From Epiperipatus broadwayi (Eukaryota; Onychophora; Udeonychophora; Euonychophora; Peripatidae): a stretch of DNA of 64,000 bases. The notes under the pieces are model-generated. The model was not told where the DNA came from. It ran no database searches and was given only the letters and a program-made list of their open reading frames with translations. Location of the stretch: contig JAQFVV010000018.1 of NCBI GenBank assembly GCA_028023455.1, positions 8,341,274 through 8,405,273 of the forward strand. The letters are read 5' to 3'. The stretch's first letter is position 1. The number at the start of each line of letters is the position of its first letter. The position numbers and the translations under genes were made by a program. Positions 48,425-62,798 of this stretch are shown here, piece after piece.

Positions 48425-49475
48425 CTTTGGTATTAGAGCTGTGACATAGCCTAGAGGAGAAAGGAGGTCTTTTCATGCCCACAATAAATGTGTAATGTCC
48501 TAATGATCAAATTGAAACAAAATAATCCCTGTAATACGTGACAAATGTGTTTTTTTTTATCAACTCATTTTTTTTTTATTTTTGCAATATTTTGACATTT
48601 TCAGTTATTGTCTAGGTTTCTTTCTGACAAGAACATGGAGTCAGATTATCAGGTAAAATAATCATTGACTGGAATAGCTATATGTATTTTTTTTTTTTTT
48701 TGGAGTTTTGGTTTTATTTCTATATATAAAAAAAAACCATTTATTACCAGTAATATGAAAATCCCAGCATACTTTGCAATGACATGGCACATTTTTAAAA
48801 GGAAAATTTTTACTGTAGATCTCCATTTTGTATAGTTATATTATATGTGAAAAATATAGTTTTAACCTGTAAATTTCTGTTATATATTACATGGTAAGTA
48901 TCATAGAAATATAGTTAATGTATTTTTATAAAAATTACTTAAAAATAAAAATCATTTACTGTTTGTTTGATACATAATTAAAATAGCAATTTTTTTTATT
49001 AATGGTGTCATCATTGTAAGATCACAAATCACATTTTATTTTTATTTATAATGGCATTCTTAAAATTTTTTAGTGTAAAAAGTCACAGTATTTTTTTAAA
49101 TTTCATTCTTTAAAGTTGTTCAAAGTCTTACAATTTAAACACATTTGTTATTGAAAATTATATATATTTATTATGTGTTACTATTTTTTTACATTTAGTT
49201 ATTTTTAGTCCTGCAATATGGAGCATGTATTAGAACCTAGTGTGCCTGTTCACATTCATATCAACCTTTGGATAACTTTGTAATTCTTGCCAAAATACCA
49301 TGTATAAGGTCCTATATATATTCTTTTTTCTTTGCCACAAAATATCATGTACAAGATCGTGTATACATTATTTTGGTCAGATCGCAAGATTACAAAGTTA
49401 TCAGTGCATTGATATGAATGTGAACAGGCACACTAGGTCTAATATATGCTCAATGTTGCAGCTCTAATACCAAAG
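48425..49475. mobile_element. TA-flanked inverted-repeat element, 1051 bp
   Basis: A perfect 17-bp terminal inverted repeat, CTTTGGTATTAGAGCTG (48425-48441) and its complement (49459-49475), is bordered on both sides by TA, the target duplication of Tc1/mariner-type transposases. No open frame for a transposase, so non-autonomous. The right quarter (about 49,211-49,475) is itself an imperfect palindrome whose arms share GTGTGCCTGTTCACATTCAT. Confidence 0.72.
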
Positions 49476-50201
49476 TATCTCAATTTTTTTTTAGGTATCA
49501 ATTTCATAAATTAAATCCTTTTATAAAAAAGAAGATTATTAATTCAACTTATATATCTTATTCTTATAAAAGTATGACTTTAACTTGACCTTATTATGTC
49601 AGATTTTGATTACATTGTATAATATGCTTGAGCTTATATTATGATTAAAATTGTAAGAAGATATTGTTAGGAATTTGCTTCAACTAAACAATAGTATTTA
49701 TGTGATTATCAGTGACACAAGTATGATCAAATATACTATCTAATCTAACAAATATTCAAACATATTCTCTAGATACCCTTATTATATAAAAGCATGAGGT
49801 TACATCAAGAAATCAATAAATCATATAAAATATTAAATATTATCTTGGCCATAAATGATTCTTAATTAATTTAAAGTCTATCTCAACTAATTTTTGAGGT
49901 ATAATATATACATATATGTGTGAAATTTGAAATTTATAATTACAGTTTGTAATGTTATAATTGACTATTTATTATTTCTACATTCAAAATAGGTTATATT
50001 TACCTGTTTAAAGAGGATTACTTAAACTTTTTTGTATCAATTATTTCAATCTCTGTGGTCAAGTTGCAATCTTTAGTGTCTCTTTAAGTATATTAGTTCA
50101 TTAATAAAGGTGGGATTCCACTTTTATTGTTAAAAAAAGATTGCTTTGAAATTCTTGATTGTTATTGATATTGGGAATGTTTAAGTATTGACTTATTTTT
50201 A

Positions 50202-50204
<3 letters not shown>

Positions 50205-50289
<85 letters not shown>
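50205..50289. repeat. (AT)n microsatellite
   Basis: About 85 bases of pure AT dinucleotide, about 55 bases past the 3' end of the GPCR gene. Open frames of alternating Ile-Tyr across it are artefacts. Confidence 0.97.
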
Positions 50290-50292
<3 letters not shown>

Positions 50293-50345
50293 AAACAAAT
50301 GATAACACTATAAATATTTTAAAAACAAAAATGTATAATAATACT

Positions 50346-51249
50346 TTATTTTTTAACCAATTTTTGCCTCAAATTTTTTCTAAACTCTGAATGTCCAATG
50401 CAAAATAAAATTGGATTAAACATAGAATTGATGTAACACAGAGTACTGGTTATTGATGTCAAAGAGATTCCTAATTTTTTTGTTATTTTTTTTTTCAAAT
50501 AATAAATAAATATATTCTGGAATCCAACAAAGTAAAAATATTTCTACTATATAAAATAGTACTTTTGTAGATTTAGTTTCAAATTTAGAAAACCCTCTTC
50601 TCAGGCTATGGACACGCGAAATATGTCTAATTCTGACATAATAGATTACTTTGATATAAAAAAATGCAACTAATAATAATGGTATAAATATTCCAAAAGC
50701 AATAATACAGTTGTAATATGTACCATAATTATCTCTTAACCAGAAATGTGAAATAAATCTATAAGGATCAAAAAGTAAATTCACATGAATCCAAGAAATA
50801 GCGATAATCAATGATGAAATTTTATGACTTTGATGTTGTTTATACTGAACACTCCATGTCATCGACCAAAATCGGTCAAAAGAAATAATTAACATGTTTG
50901 CTATTGATTCGAAGGTTAGAATCCAATCACAGTAAGTAAAAATAATTTCATAATAAAGAGCATTAAACGGCCAGGTGGTGAAAAAATCGTTAAAAAAATA
51001 AGAAGGCATTATAAACATACCAATTAAAGCATCTGTTAAGCATAAGTTTATAATAAATAAATTAAATGGTGTTCGAAACTTCTTTTCTGAAATCATGTTA
51101 ATAATGACTATTACGTTTCCTAAAACTTTAAAAAATGCTATAGGAAGTTTTAAAATGGCATCCACTTTGATCCAGTCATTTATGAAAACTATAAATCTAT
51201 AATAATTCGTGGAATTGCTATTAAGAAGTGAAGCGTTTATATAATGCAT
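50346..51249 (-). CDS. Rhodopsin-family (class A) amine-type GPCR, one frameshift before TM7
   Basis: An intronless gene starting at the ATG at 51249. Residues 1-277 read in one frame: N-terminal glycosylation sites NAS and NST; TM1 with GN (N45); TM2 with NLCLTDALIG (D73); TM3 with D108 at the amine-binding position 3.32 (17 residues before the DRY-box Asp) and DRF at 125-127; TM4 W153; TM5 P190; a short third loop; TM6 with CWIP at 241-244. This frame then ends early at 50416. A one-base change of frame, most simply in the A10 or A7 run (minus strand) near 50,480-50,500, gives a proper TM7 with N-P-I-L-F and a helix 8, stopping at 50346 (about 300 residues, a normal length). The usual Cys at 3.25 is missing although Cys181 in loop 2 is present. 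Binding of a biogenic amine or acetylcholine-like ligand is inferred; the subtype is unknown. Real mutation or homopolymer error cannot be told apart here. Confidence 0.82.
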
Positions 51250-53019
<1,770 letters not shown>

Positions 53020-53024
53020 AATTA

Positions 53025-53641
53025 TCACACTCAACATTATTTTTGTGTATGTACCTCCAGGTCCCAGCATTAATGGGTGATTTCAATTTAAGCTATAAAA
53101 AATTCAATACAAAATGGTTACATCAATTAAACTTGCCACTCATGAGTGTCCAGGACTTTGTTGCCACAGATTCATTGACATTCTATAATCAATGGCATAA
53201 CCACATTTATTGATCTAAGCTACTACACACCAATTATTCATCACTTAATCAACTTCCAATTCAATCCATGCTCATTTTCAGACTATGTTGTGCAAACCAT
53301 TGCAGTAAATAGCTCCAAACAACCTTCATTAATCTAAAAAAAACAATCAAACTCATACTCCCAACAACCACTACCAAATTCCTATTCTCAGAGATTTACA
53401 TCATGCTAAATAAAATTAATGATATGTCACAAGATTCAATTCAAAAATTTCAATCATTTATCAACATACTATCCTTCAACATACATCACATGACAAGATC
53501 CTTCCCAATTAATGGCACAATCAGATGATCTCCACAAGAGAATCACCATCGCCAAATCCATGCACAACACCCACCAATGCATACAAAAACTAACAAAGCT
53601 ATACTACAATACATGTAAACAATTAAAAAAAATACTTTGCC

Positions 53642-53695
<54 letters not shown>

Positions 53696-56280
53696 CACCC
53701 AATAATACACATATATACACCAATATATCCACTGGGTACTAGGCTATTCATTAACCAGAAAAGTGCATATGGCAAGTGAAATAAATGGCAATGTCTATGC
53801 AGGACATAACACGCTGGACCCCATATACCAACATTTCAAGCAATAGCTCCAAATATATAGCAATACACATGAACCAGCGATGAGTTTGGAATACCTGAAA
53901 TAGATATTTCCTTTCAGATTCAACAATTTGTTGAAAAGCTTAAAAAAATTCCCAACAGTTGTCACCCCAGAACCAATGGCATACCAGTATTTGTCTTTTC
54001 ACATTTGAGTCAATTTACTATAGAGTACCATAGCAACCTTGCTAACTTCCTAATTACAAAAAAATATATAATACTAGAGGACTATATCCCACAGCAATAG
54101 TGCCATTTAACATAAAACCATAGCCATTTCAAATGTCAACAATCTTTGACCCATCTCCATGGGTCCATTGGCAACTAAATTATTGGAAAACATAGTCAAA
54201 GTTAAAATAGAAACATACATACTGCTCCTGATATCAAACATATATTACACAAAGATGGAATCCTTCACCACACAGGCTGCCCTTGTATTTAAAATGACAC
54301 AAAGTGCAGTGCAGCAAGAGAAAAAGAGTGCCCCAATTGCAATTCAACTGGATATACAGGCAGCATTTGATTCTGTTGCAATAGATGTTTAATGAACATA
54401 CTTGCAAATACAGCAATTTCACCCATTCTACTATATATCAACACAAACCCTTTACTTAACCAAGAGATACACCTCACTCTTAGTGGCAGAAACACAACAG
54501 TGTTTACTCCCACACAATAAATTTTACAAGGATCCCCAGTCAGTGCAATGCTGTTTATTCTATATATAAATCTACTCTTTAAAAAGATTGAAAACGAATT
54601 ACCAGGGATATTAATACCATAAATTGCCCAACATATTCCATATATTGCATACATGAATGGTGTGATTGTGTTTCTAACATTGCGTAAAGAAATGCCAGTA
54701 TTAGAATGCATACTACAAAATTACACAGACACACACAAATTACAATTCAACCTAAGCAAAATATCAGTATGGTTCATCTATACTAACAAACATTACACAC
54801 AGCTATATCAAAGAAAACCTACTCCATTTCTTGGATTTCCATTTTATCTGGGAGTGCATGGAATAAGAAAAACACTTCAAAATAAGCTCAAACAGAAAGC
54901 AACAAACATAGTCACATTTTTATCAAATGCATACTTATCTCTGTATTCAAAAGTGCACCTATTTAACATACTCATAACTACAAGAATTGCATATTATTCT
55001 GTTATTGTCCACTTTACAAAAAAACTTTACAGTGGCCATATCATCAATCTGTAGAAAACAACTATGGATAGGAAAACTTGCCATTTCAGTCAAACAACTC
55101 AGTCAACCAACTATATGGAATGGTCTAGTGCTATACACAATACATGTTGTTCCACATACAAAAAATATAAACCTACTGGTAAAGATCACTGCATGGTTTC
55201 AGTAACTACAAACTCTCCTTGACATAATCCCTATGATCATCCACCTTCCACATATGGATATCTATTATCATTAGCACACTCAGCACAAATCAATATCAGA
55301 ACTACAACACTCACATTTGATAGAAAATACACATACTGCCAGACATATGAGTTGATCAACTCAGCCACAAAAAAACTGGCCCTTAGCCCAATTCTGAGAG
55401 TAAACAGCAACTCCTTAAAAACTTCAGAAAATGGTCAATCAAACCAAAGTTCATCAACTTCTTGATCAAGATAAATCTATTTGTACTATCAACATTCTAT
55501 TTCTTATGATACTGTTATCTTTATATATCAATAGACCCATTCTGCAATCTATGCAATGCTGCTGAAGAAACACAACAATACATATTTTTACAACTGTACA
55601 GGGCTAAATAATACACAAAACAATATGCTAAATGAATATAAAATAAGACAAATTATACAACAGCAAACATATTTTAACCACAAGCAGACAACCTCTACAG
55701 CTGCAATTTTTGGAATTTATGCATTTTGGTGCACATTATGTATACTCAGCCTGGGAAATAATACCAAATGACATCTGGCAACATTTTACAACAAGATACA
55801 AGAAATAGGGAATAGAGATGCAAAGGCTGCACATCCAGATATCTATGCAGCCACCTGGTCACTATTAAAATTACAAGCTAATTTATAAGAGCATGCAAAA
55901 CTAGTCATTATATAAACCCAGCCTATTCAAACAAAAACAGCAATGAATATGAAACTTAAAGGACAATGTAAAATATGAATTCTCACACAGCTGAATAAAT
56001 GAATAAAACTTTTGACCAATGAACAAAGACAATAACAGAATATTAATGAAAGGTGGAAGAAGGGAAACTAAATAACTACAAGATCAGTAACAAATAGTAA
56101 AATTAAATAATGATAGCAATAACAAAAATATAATGTGAAAAAATCTACCATGGAAACTGAGAGTTTCTAAAGTATTGTAATTGAATAGGTTAACTGATCT
56201 AGACCCCTATTCAACACAGCCATCTCAATGTAATTAGCAATGAAAATCTCAATAAAACCAATAAGTCATAAGTATGTAAA
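53025..56280 (+). pseudogene. LINE with endonuclease and reverse transcriptase, degenerate
   Basis: Plus-strand pieces in correct order: endonuclease core FVYVPP and GDFNLSYKKF near 53,045-53,110; RT start MGPLATKLLEN at 54159, then ESFTTQAALVFKMTQSAVQ and IQLDIQAAFDSV, a core RT motif; then GSPVSAMLFILYI near 54,535. The catalytic box near 54,650 reads YMNGVIVF where an active enzyme has two Asp, so it is dead. Thumb at 54,760-55,050; a zinc motif CNLCNAAEETQQ near 55,545; and an end block DIYAATWSLLKLQANL near 55,840. Many stops. Clade not settled. It is followed by a 3' UTR and then (AAT)n. Confidence 0.75.
53646..53692. repeat. (AT)n microsatellite inside LINE remnant
   Basis: About 47 bases of AT dinucleotide interrupting the LINE reading between the endonuclease and RT parts. 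Confidence 0.95.
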
Positions 56281-56320
56281 TATCATGTAACCTTTATTGG
56301 TAATAAAGTATATTATTGAA

Positions 56321-56321
56321 A

Positions 56322-56352
<31 letters not shown>

Positions 56353-56355
56353 GTA

Positions 56356-56386
<31 letters not shown>

Positions 56387-56388
56387 TA
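56321..56388. repeat. (AAT)n tract at LINE 3' end
   Basis: AAT units with a few G interruptions, following the 3' UTR of the LINE at 53.0-56.3 kb; a second LINE fragment starts at its right edge. Confidence 0.95.
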
Positions 56389-56705
56389 CTGGTGCACAAG
56401 ATGCTCATTTACATTTGGTAACAATACAAGAAGACATCCAGCAACATTTACAAAAAAACTTCAACAAATAAAAGAGCGGGATTACAAAATTAGCACTCCA
56501 GACATTGCAGCAGCAACATGGTCACTCATAAGACAGCCATCAAACCTATAACAGAATAACCATCAAACAGATTATTTAAAATTTAAATACAATTGATTTT
56601 AAAATTTAGAACTTGTTCCAAAATCCTATGATTGCCTATGTAACAGAATACAATCGTTTGTTGTGAAGAATCTATGTAACATTTGTTTAATAAAATTCTT
56701 TGAAA
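56389..56705 (+). mobile_element. Second, heavily 5'-truncated copy of the same LINE
   Basis: Encodes only the C-terminal end, with DIAAATWSLIRQPSNL, matching the end block of the larger copy (…DIYAATWSLLKLQANL), then a 3' UTR ending AATAAAATTCTTTGAAACAT and an (AAT)n tail. About 317 bp, a typical dead-on-arrival copy. Confidence 0.72.
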
Positions 56706-56846
<141 letters not shown>

Positions 56847-56904
56847 TGGAAAAATATCTAAATAAAAATCGTTTAGGTTAAAAAAAATTATAATAATAAA
56901 AAAG

Positions 56905-57065
56905 ATGCTTGTAAATCAAAATATAACAATTTACTATTGATAAATATTCAGCATATAATAAGAATATATATATATGAGAGATGGTGGCCTGGTCCAAATT
57001 ATGAATGCCGGTTTAGCACAAAATGCATGAGATCATTTGTCTTTTATGATGACTTTATTCATATG
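56905..57065 (-). repeat. Dispersed repeat related to the left edge of the 30.7-kb palindrome
   Basis: CTTGTAAATCAAAATATAAC and AATTTACTATTGATAAATA match, inverted, the sequence at 30,685-30,738. Further right, AAAATGCATGAGATCATTTG resembles the palindrome centre near 30,985. Confidence 0.5.
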
Positions 57066-58280
57066 ATTTTTTTTCAATTATTCTTATAATACAAGATGCA
57101 TTTGGTTGTTTGTGATGTTATAAATATATCTAAAAAATATAAAACCAGTTTATATTCAAAATAGAATATTATAATTAAATGATAGTACTAGATCATCAGC
57201 ACTGAAAGTTTACCATTTTTAATTATCCCTGGAGATAATTTACCTTCTCAATTTTTAATATATAAGACGTCATAAACTGTAATGAGACCCTTTTTTTTAT
57301 CAATTTCATAAATATTTTTAATAAAAATATATATATATAAAGATTTAAAAACTTATTATTGTAGTTTCTTGTTTACTTATTTATAAATGTTCATTTGTGG
57401 ATATTTTATTGTGAATACATAGAAAATATTAGCGATGTTAAATATTTGATTTTGTTAATATAATTAGTAAATCAATTTTGAATTTACCATTTATAGTTAA
57501 ATAATATAAAATTTGATTTCTATTTTCCCTTTATAGTCTAATAATTTTATTTTTAAAAATAAATGTCATAAATTTTATCTTTTATCAAGCATTGTAATTG
57601 TAGCTGATATGAAGCTGTTGTCTTGAATCTTTATCCGTATGCTAATTCTATTGTCATTTTTTGCTATTGAGATTTTATTAAGATTTATCATAAATATCTA
57701 ATAAGATATTTATTTTTCATAATGATCTTGTAAATATAAGATTTTGTTTTGTCTTTTGAAATTCTTTTTTAAAAAAAAATAATAATATTTTATCATTTAC
57801 GTATATATTAGCTAGTCTATAGATTTTTTATTTCTACTATATGTTATTATCAAGTTTTTATATTTTCAAGTTAATATTATTAATGGATTTCAGCCATTAT
57901 TCAAACGTCCTTTGTAATTTGGTGATATAGTAAAGTAGCAAAGTCAAAATTTAAAAATTTCTAGATCATTTTTCAGTTAAAGCAAATAAAGAAATTGCAA
58001 TTTGAATAACTAAGTTGAAGTATTATGATTGGCCTATTACTTGAATGTTTAACAGCTGATTACTATCAAGCTGATCATAATTGGTAGTAATGTGAGTTTG
58101 ACATCATTCAGAAATAATGTATACATCATTTTTGCATTTTACTTTTTAATCTTTATTTCATAACTGAATATTCAAGATGAATATAAAAGATTGCTATCAT
58201 TATGGATAATCAGTCTACAGCAGAAAAAACACTTTTTAATCATTTGAACAAATATAAAAATAATAGAGATAAAGAATATA
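57066..58280. other. AT-rich spacer
   Basis: No gene or repeat recognised. Confidence 0.5.
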
Positions 58281-59516
58281 TTGAATGCTTTTATTGACTG
58301 TGCACTAACGTTTTACCATTTTATTTTATTTTTAGAAAACAGTGGAATAATTTTATTCGTCAATTATATAAAAATTTGAGTAATTTCATTCAACAATTAC
58401 AGTTCTATTATGATTCTACCCATAAAAATATTAATCTACAGTAAACAGAATTGTTTTTATTTAGCATCTAAAAATTGAATTATTTTAGATTCATATTTTA
58501 AATGTAACAAAAAAGTATAAGAAAAACATTTGAAAAATAGCCTGTAGTAAAACAAAAGAATTGTATTTCAACCAATTGTTATGTGAAATCGCTGATGATT
58601 TCTTGTGTCTTAGAAATTACAGTATCTGATTATTCACTTCTGTTGTCTTTTCTTTGTTTAAAATTAAATATTTTAAATAAAAATCTAAATCTAGACACAT
58701 TATTAATCAATATAGGATGAAAAGTAATCATAAAATATATAAATATTTATAAAAAAACAGTTGCATTTTGCTAGTTATCCCCAAATTCCATTGATATGCA
58801 AATAGCAGTCAATATTATTCATTTATCTTGAATAGTGGTCAAGGGCTATTCTTTTTCTCTTGATTTTATTTTTTCTAAAATTTAAAAATTTTTGACTTAA
58901 AGTTTATATTTAGGTAAATTAATGTAAAAACTTAATTATGAATGTAAAAAATTATGAGAAATATATTTATGTTCAAAATTTATTATGTAAGCATAAAACA
59001 TTTTGGTTTGATTTCTGACTTTGATGGTTAGAAATGCCTGGTGAACAATGACTGAAGATGTCAGTCAGTGCTTCATGATACCTTATAAGGGAAAAAAGAC
59101 TGGACTATATAATAATAGGTCTCAATGAAAAATTGATTTTTTTGAAACTAAAATTTTAAATACTGAATTTACTACAAATAAGTATAAAATGACGAATATG
59201 TGACCAAAACTCACCGAGAGATGGTACATGATGGTTAGTAACCATAATAGATATGTGAAAGACTAAAAATAAATAAAATCATTCATTGTTTCTTCAACCA
59301 CAATTGTAGTTTTTAGATTTAACTTAAAATAAAATCACGGAGGATCCAAAAATTAATTAAGTCAATCTTTTGTTATTAAAAAAATAGGGATTGACTTAAT
59401 TAATTTCTGAATCCCCCCCCCACCCATGCTTTTATTTCAAATAAAATCTAAAAATTCCAATTGTGGTTGAAGAAACAATTATTTCTTTTTAGTGCACAGT
59501 CAATAAAAGCACTTAA
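58281..59516. mobile_element. TA-flanked inverted-repeat element, 1236 bp
   Basis: 28-bp terminal inverted repeats with two mismatches (58281-58308 and 59489-59516; core TTTTATTGACTGTGCACTAA) are bordered by TA on both sides. No transposase frame. Directly inside the right end lies a palindrome (arms 59285-59367 and 59389-59479) beginning ATTGTTTCTTCAACCACAAT. Same architecture as the 48.4-kb element but unrelated repeat sequence. Tc1/mariner-type mobilisation is inferred from the TA duplications. Confidence 0.68.
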
Positions 59517-61849
59517 TATTGGGAAAAAATATTCTATCTGTATTATTTTAAAGTTTTTAGTATTGGAACATTTACTGAAAATGTAAAACTATATCATACT
59601 TTAAATTGACTGGACATTTATATTTGATATATATATATATATATTAGTAGATATTTCTGCTATAAGTTAAAATATATTATTATTACTATTACATAATAAT
59701 ACGTATACATTAAGAGTAAAATAGTTTTTAAAATGTTTTTAAATTAAAAGAAAAAAATTTAAACTGCCCTCTTGCGACCATTATCTAAGCCAAATGAAAA
59801 ATAAAATGATAATTGTTAACTGCAAAAACGTGAAATTATTGAATTTTTTTCCATATTTTTTTGGCCCCCTGCTTCATATCTATCAAACTGAAAACATAAG
59901 TATTTCAAATAGATTAAATTATTATAACTTAATTATATATCAATGTTCAAATAATTCTATTGAATTTAAATATATTAAATCTTAATTTTAAAATTTCATT
60001 CTAACTTGAAAACAATCAAAAGTTAAACAAACAAACAAGCTGATTTTTCAAAACCAATTAAAGCATTTGAAAATACAAAAATATACATTGAATAATAATG
60101 CAATTGAAAATCAGAGCAATGCCTGATATCAAAAGAATGTTTATATATTAATACAGATTTAATTCCATGCTTGCACCTTTGCTAATACCAGACTTTGGAG
60201 TACAAGGCCCATTAGATCTCAAAATCCATGGGTTGCATCCAGTTATATTACTTTTGGTAGTCAAATTTCTTATGAACTTCTCAGCAATAAACCACTCGAT
60301 GTTAATGATTATTATTATTAACTGAACTAAGATAAAAATATCAAGATCTTTTTTTTAATTAAAATTGAATAAAAACTGAAATTATGAGTGTATGTATTTT
60401 CAAAAATTACTTATATTCATTACATATTCTAATGATGTTAGAAAGTTTTGTTCTTAAGTTTAAGACTTTTTACAAAATTGTGTTAAGGTGGTGACAAGCC
60501 TCAAAAAACTACCTCCAGCACTGATCAAATGTTATAGTGACTTTTATCTAGTATTCCAATATCCTTCAGAATACAAAAGTTAACATATAGTGACTAATCA
60601 ATTAGTTTGTAAAAAATATATGTACGTTACATATGTATAACATAAAAAAACTCACCTGTTTTTTTAATATTTATAATAAGAAAAATCTTTTTAACGTTTC
60701 CTTTTTTAGATCTCTTGACAAATGTTGCTATTATTTTTTATATATACAAATATTATTTTAAATAGCAACGAACTATTTGAATAAAGTATTCGATTTAATA
60801 AAGATTTAGTGGAGTCCTGATGGGATTGTGATAAATTTTAAGAAATATTAAAATATTGTTTTTAAAAATTGACAGCAAACTTGTTTCACTTCCAGATTAC
60901 TCTATAATTTATTACTGAAAACTAATTTATTTTACATTTCTCTATCTTTTAATTCATTTGTTTATTAATTTTATATCTACATATATATGTTAACACATTT
61001 TTTCTTACTTTGCAATTAAATAGAGTTCTATAAATATTTCTCTTTATGTTGTATTATAATATTTTTTTAAAAAAAGTAATTTAAAGGTAATCGAATAGCA
61101 TAAATGTCAGTTTAGCATAAACTTAATTTGATATTTCATATCATTATAATGTTTATTAAAATTTGTCAAAATAAATCGTGAATAATGACAAAGAAAAAGA
61201 ATAAATATTGTTCACACCAACAATAGAAAACATCATTTGCTTCCATATTTAATATCAAACAAACTTAAAAATAAAAATGTTGATATTTTTTAATAATAAA
61301 AATGATGGCTTGTTACTCGACAGTCCATAAAAGTCCGACCACCGGAAGCAGTAGTTTTGGACCTTGTAATTCCACTTCACACAAAATAATTGCATATGTG
61401 TGCGTATATATATAAAATAAGATTAATTCTGGCATCATTGCTAAAGGATAAGGTCATTGAAATTCATTAGGTCAAACATTTTGCAGAAAATTGATGACGA
61501 AGTTTCTTCCAAATAATCTGACAAACTACTTTATAGCTTACTGAAAGAAAAAAAAATTTTATTTTAATACCAAAAAATCTTGACAGACTGTAAAAGCTGT
61601 TTTACCATATCTTTTACAACACTTAAATTATGTAAGATTATTCGGAAAATCATAATGTGCAAATTACGATATTACACATTGAAACACAACTGCCATCTAT
61701 AAAGGCAGGTTTTAAAAAAGATCAAGAAACATAAGACCCAATTGCTCAGATAAATTGAAAATGGAAAATACAGGTGAGACTTAATAGTAGAAAAAGTATT
61801 TATGCATTTTTATCTATTATAACAAAGTGTTCGATTTAACAGGCTGTGC
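59517..61849. other. AT-rich stretch without recognised gene
   Basis: Contains an (AT)n patch at 59,627-59,644 and small GC-raised patches near 60,180-60,300 and 61,320-61,380. No supported gene; the 63-codon frame at 59794 has no recognisable features. Confidence 0.5.
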
Positions 61850-62690
61850 TAAATTATGGAATATTCATGGGATGATGATGCATCTGAACGTTTTATTGTT
61901 CTTATGATAAATCTTTCAATGGAACTCAAATTTACATTTAAATTTGCTACGATGAAACAGAGTGGCTTCATGATATCAAAGGTATTACATAGGGCTGTAT
62001 ATTACCACTCTACCTATTAAACATATATTGAATGTGTAATAAAATACAAATTAGATAACCTTAAATTTGCATATGACCATATTTAAAGCTAAAAAATTAA
62101 GGACAATGAAAAAATATGACTATAGATAATCTTGAAGATAAATATCATGATGACAGAACTTCTGTCTTTAAAATTTATAATAGATGTGTAAAAGAGATTT
62201 TTTCTTTTATTATTCATCCATAACAAATGATACTATAATCAAAATAAAGACTGAGTAGAGTTACTATTGAAAATGTGGAAAAGATGCAATGGCATATCTT
62301 TAAAATCATAAGATCAAATTTATTCAAACTAGAGAATGTTTATTGGCATACTGAAAAAAAAATGGAATTATTATTGATGCTTTTGAACTTTAGTTTGGGA
62401 GAAGACTTTTAAGAACAGCATGGACAAAAAACCAAGTGAACATATGATCAGATTAGACCACAATCCTCACTTGAAGCTCAAATATCCAGATTAAAATTAT
62501 CCTACTTTGGTCTTGAAATAATCTAACTCGTTAAAAAAGTGTGTAATACTTGGCAATTAAAACAACAGATAATCAGGAATGAGATGTCCAATAATTAATA
62601 TGCTTTGAGCAGCCTATAAACAAAAAAGTTAATGTTTCATTTTAGAAAAGTACTATTCATATGATTTTCAGAAACTGAAGGTGATTTGGT
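61850..62690 (+). pseudogene. RTE/BovB-like LINE 3' remnant
   Basis: Near 61,962 the reading WLHDIKG then GCILPLYLLNIY corresponds to the RT block R-G-x-R-Q-G-C-x-L-S-P-x-L-F-N-x-Y, with R-Q changed to T-stop. Near 62,378 IIDAFEL and GRRLLRTAWTKNQ, then SSLEAQISRLKLSYFG near 62,470, match the C-terminal block familiar from RTE/BovB elements. The catalytic region between them is deleted or scrambled, and stops are frequent. An (AAT)n tract follows at once. Other RTE material is at 29.5-30.5 kb. Confidence 0.62.
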
Positions 62691-62697
62691 AGAATCT

Positions 62698-62725
62698 AAT
62701 AATAATAATAATGATGATGATGATG

Positions 62726-62797
<72 letters not shown>
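62698..62797. repeat. (AAT)n with internal (ATG)n
   Basis: About 100 bases, with an ATG-unit block near the left end, as at 52,981-53,004. Confidence 0.97.

Positions 62798-62798
<1 letters not shown>

Noticed and set aside
50101-50390. Ile-Tyr repeat proteins across the (AT)n tract
   Set aside because: Translation of a microsatellite in both strands; not coding.
54289-54711. 140-codon minus-strand frame opposite the LINE RT
   Set aside because: It lies antisense to readable reverse transcriptase motifs; a shadow frame.
59794-59985. 63-codon frame with hydrophobic start
   Set aside because: AT-rich codons only, no motif, no conserved neighbour; length is within chance for this composition.
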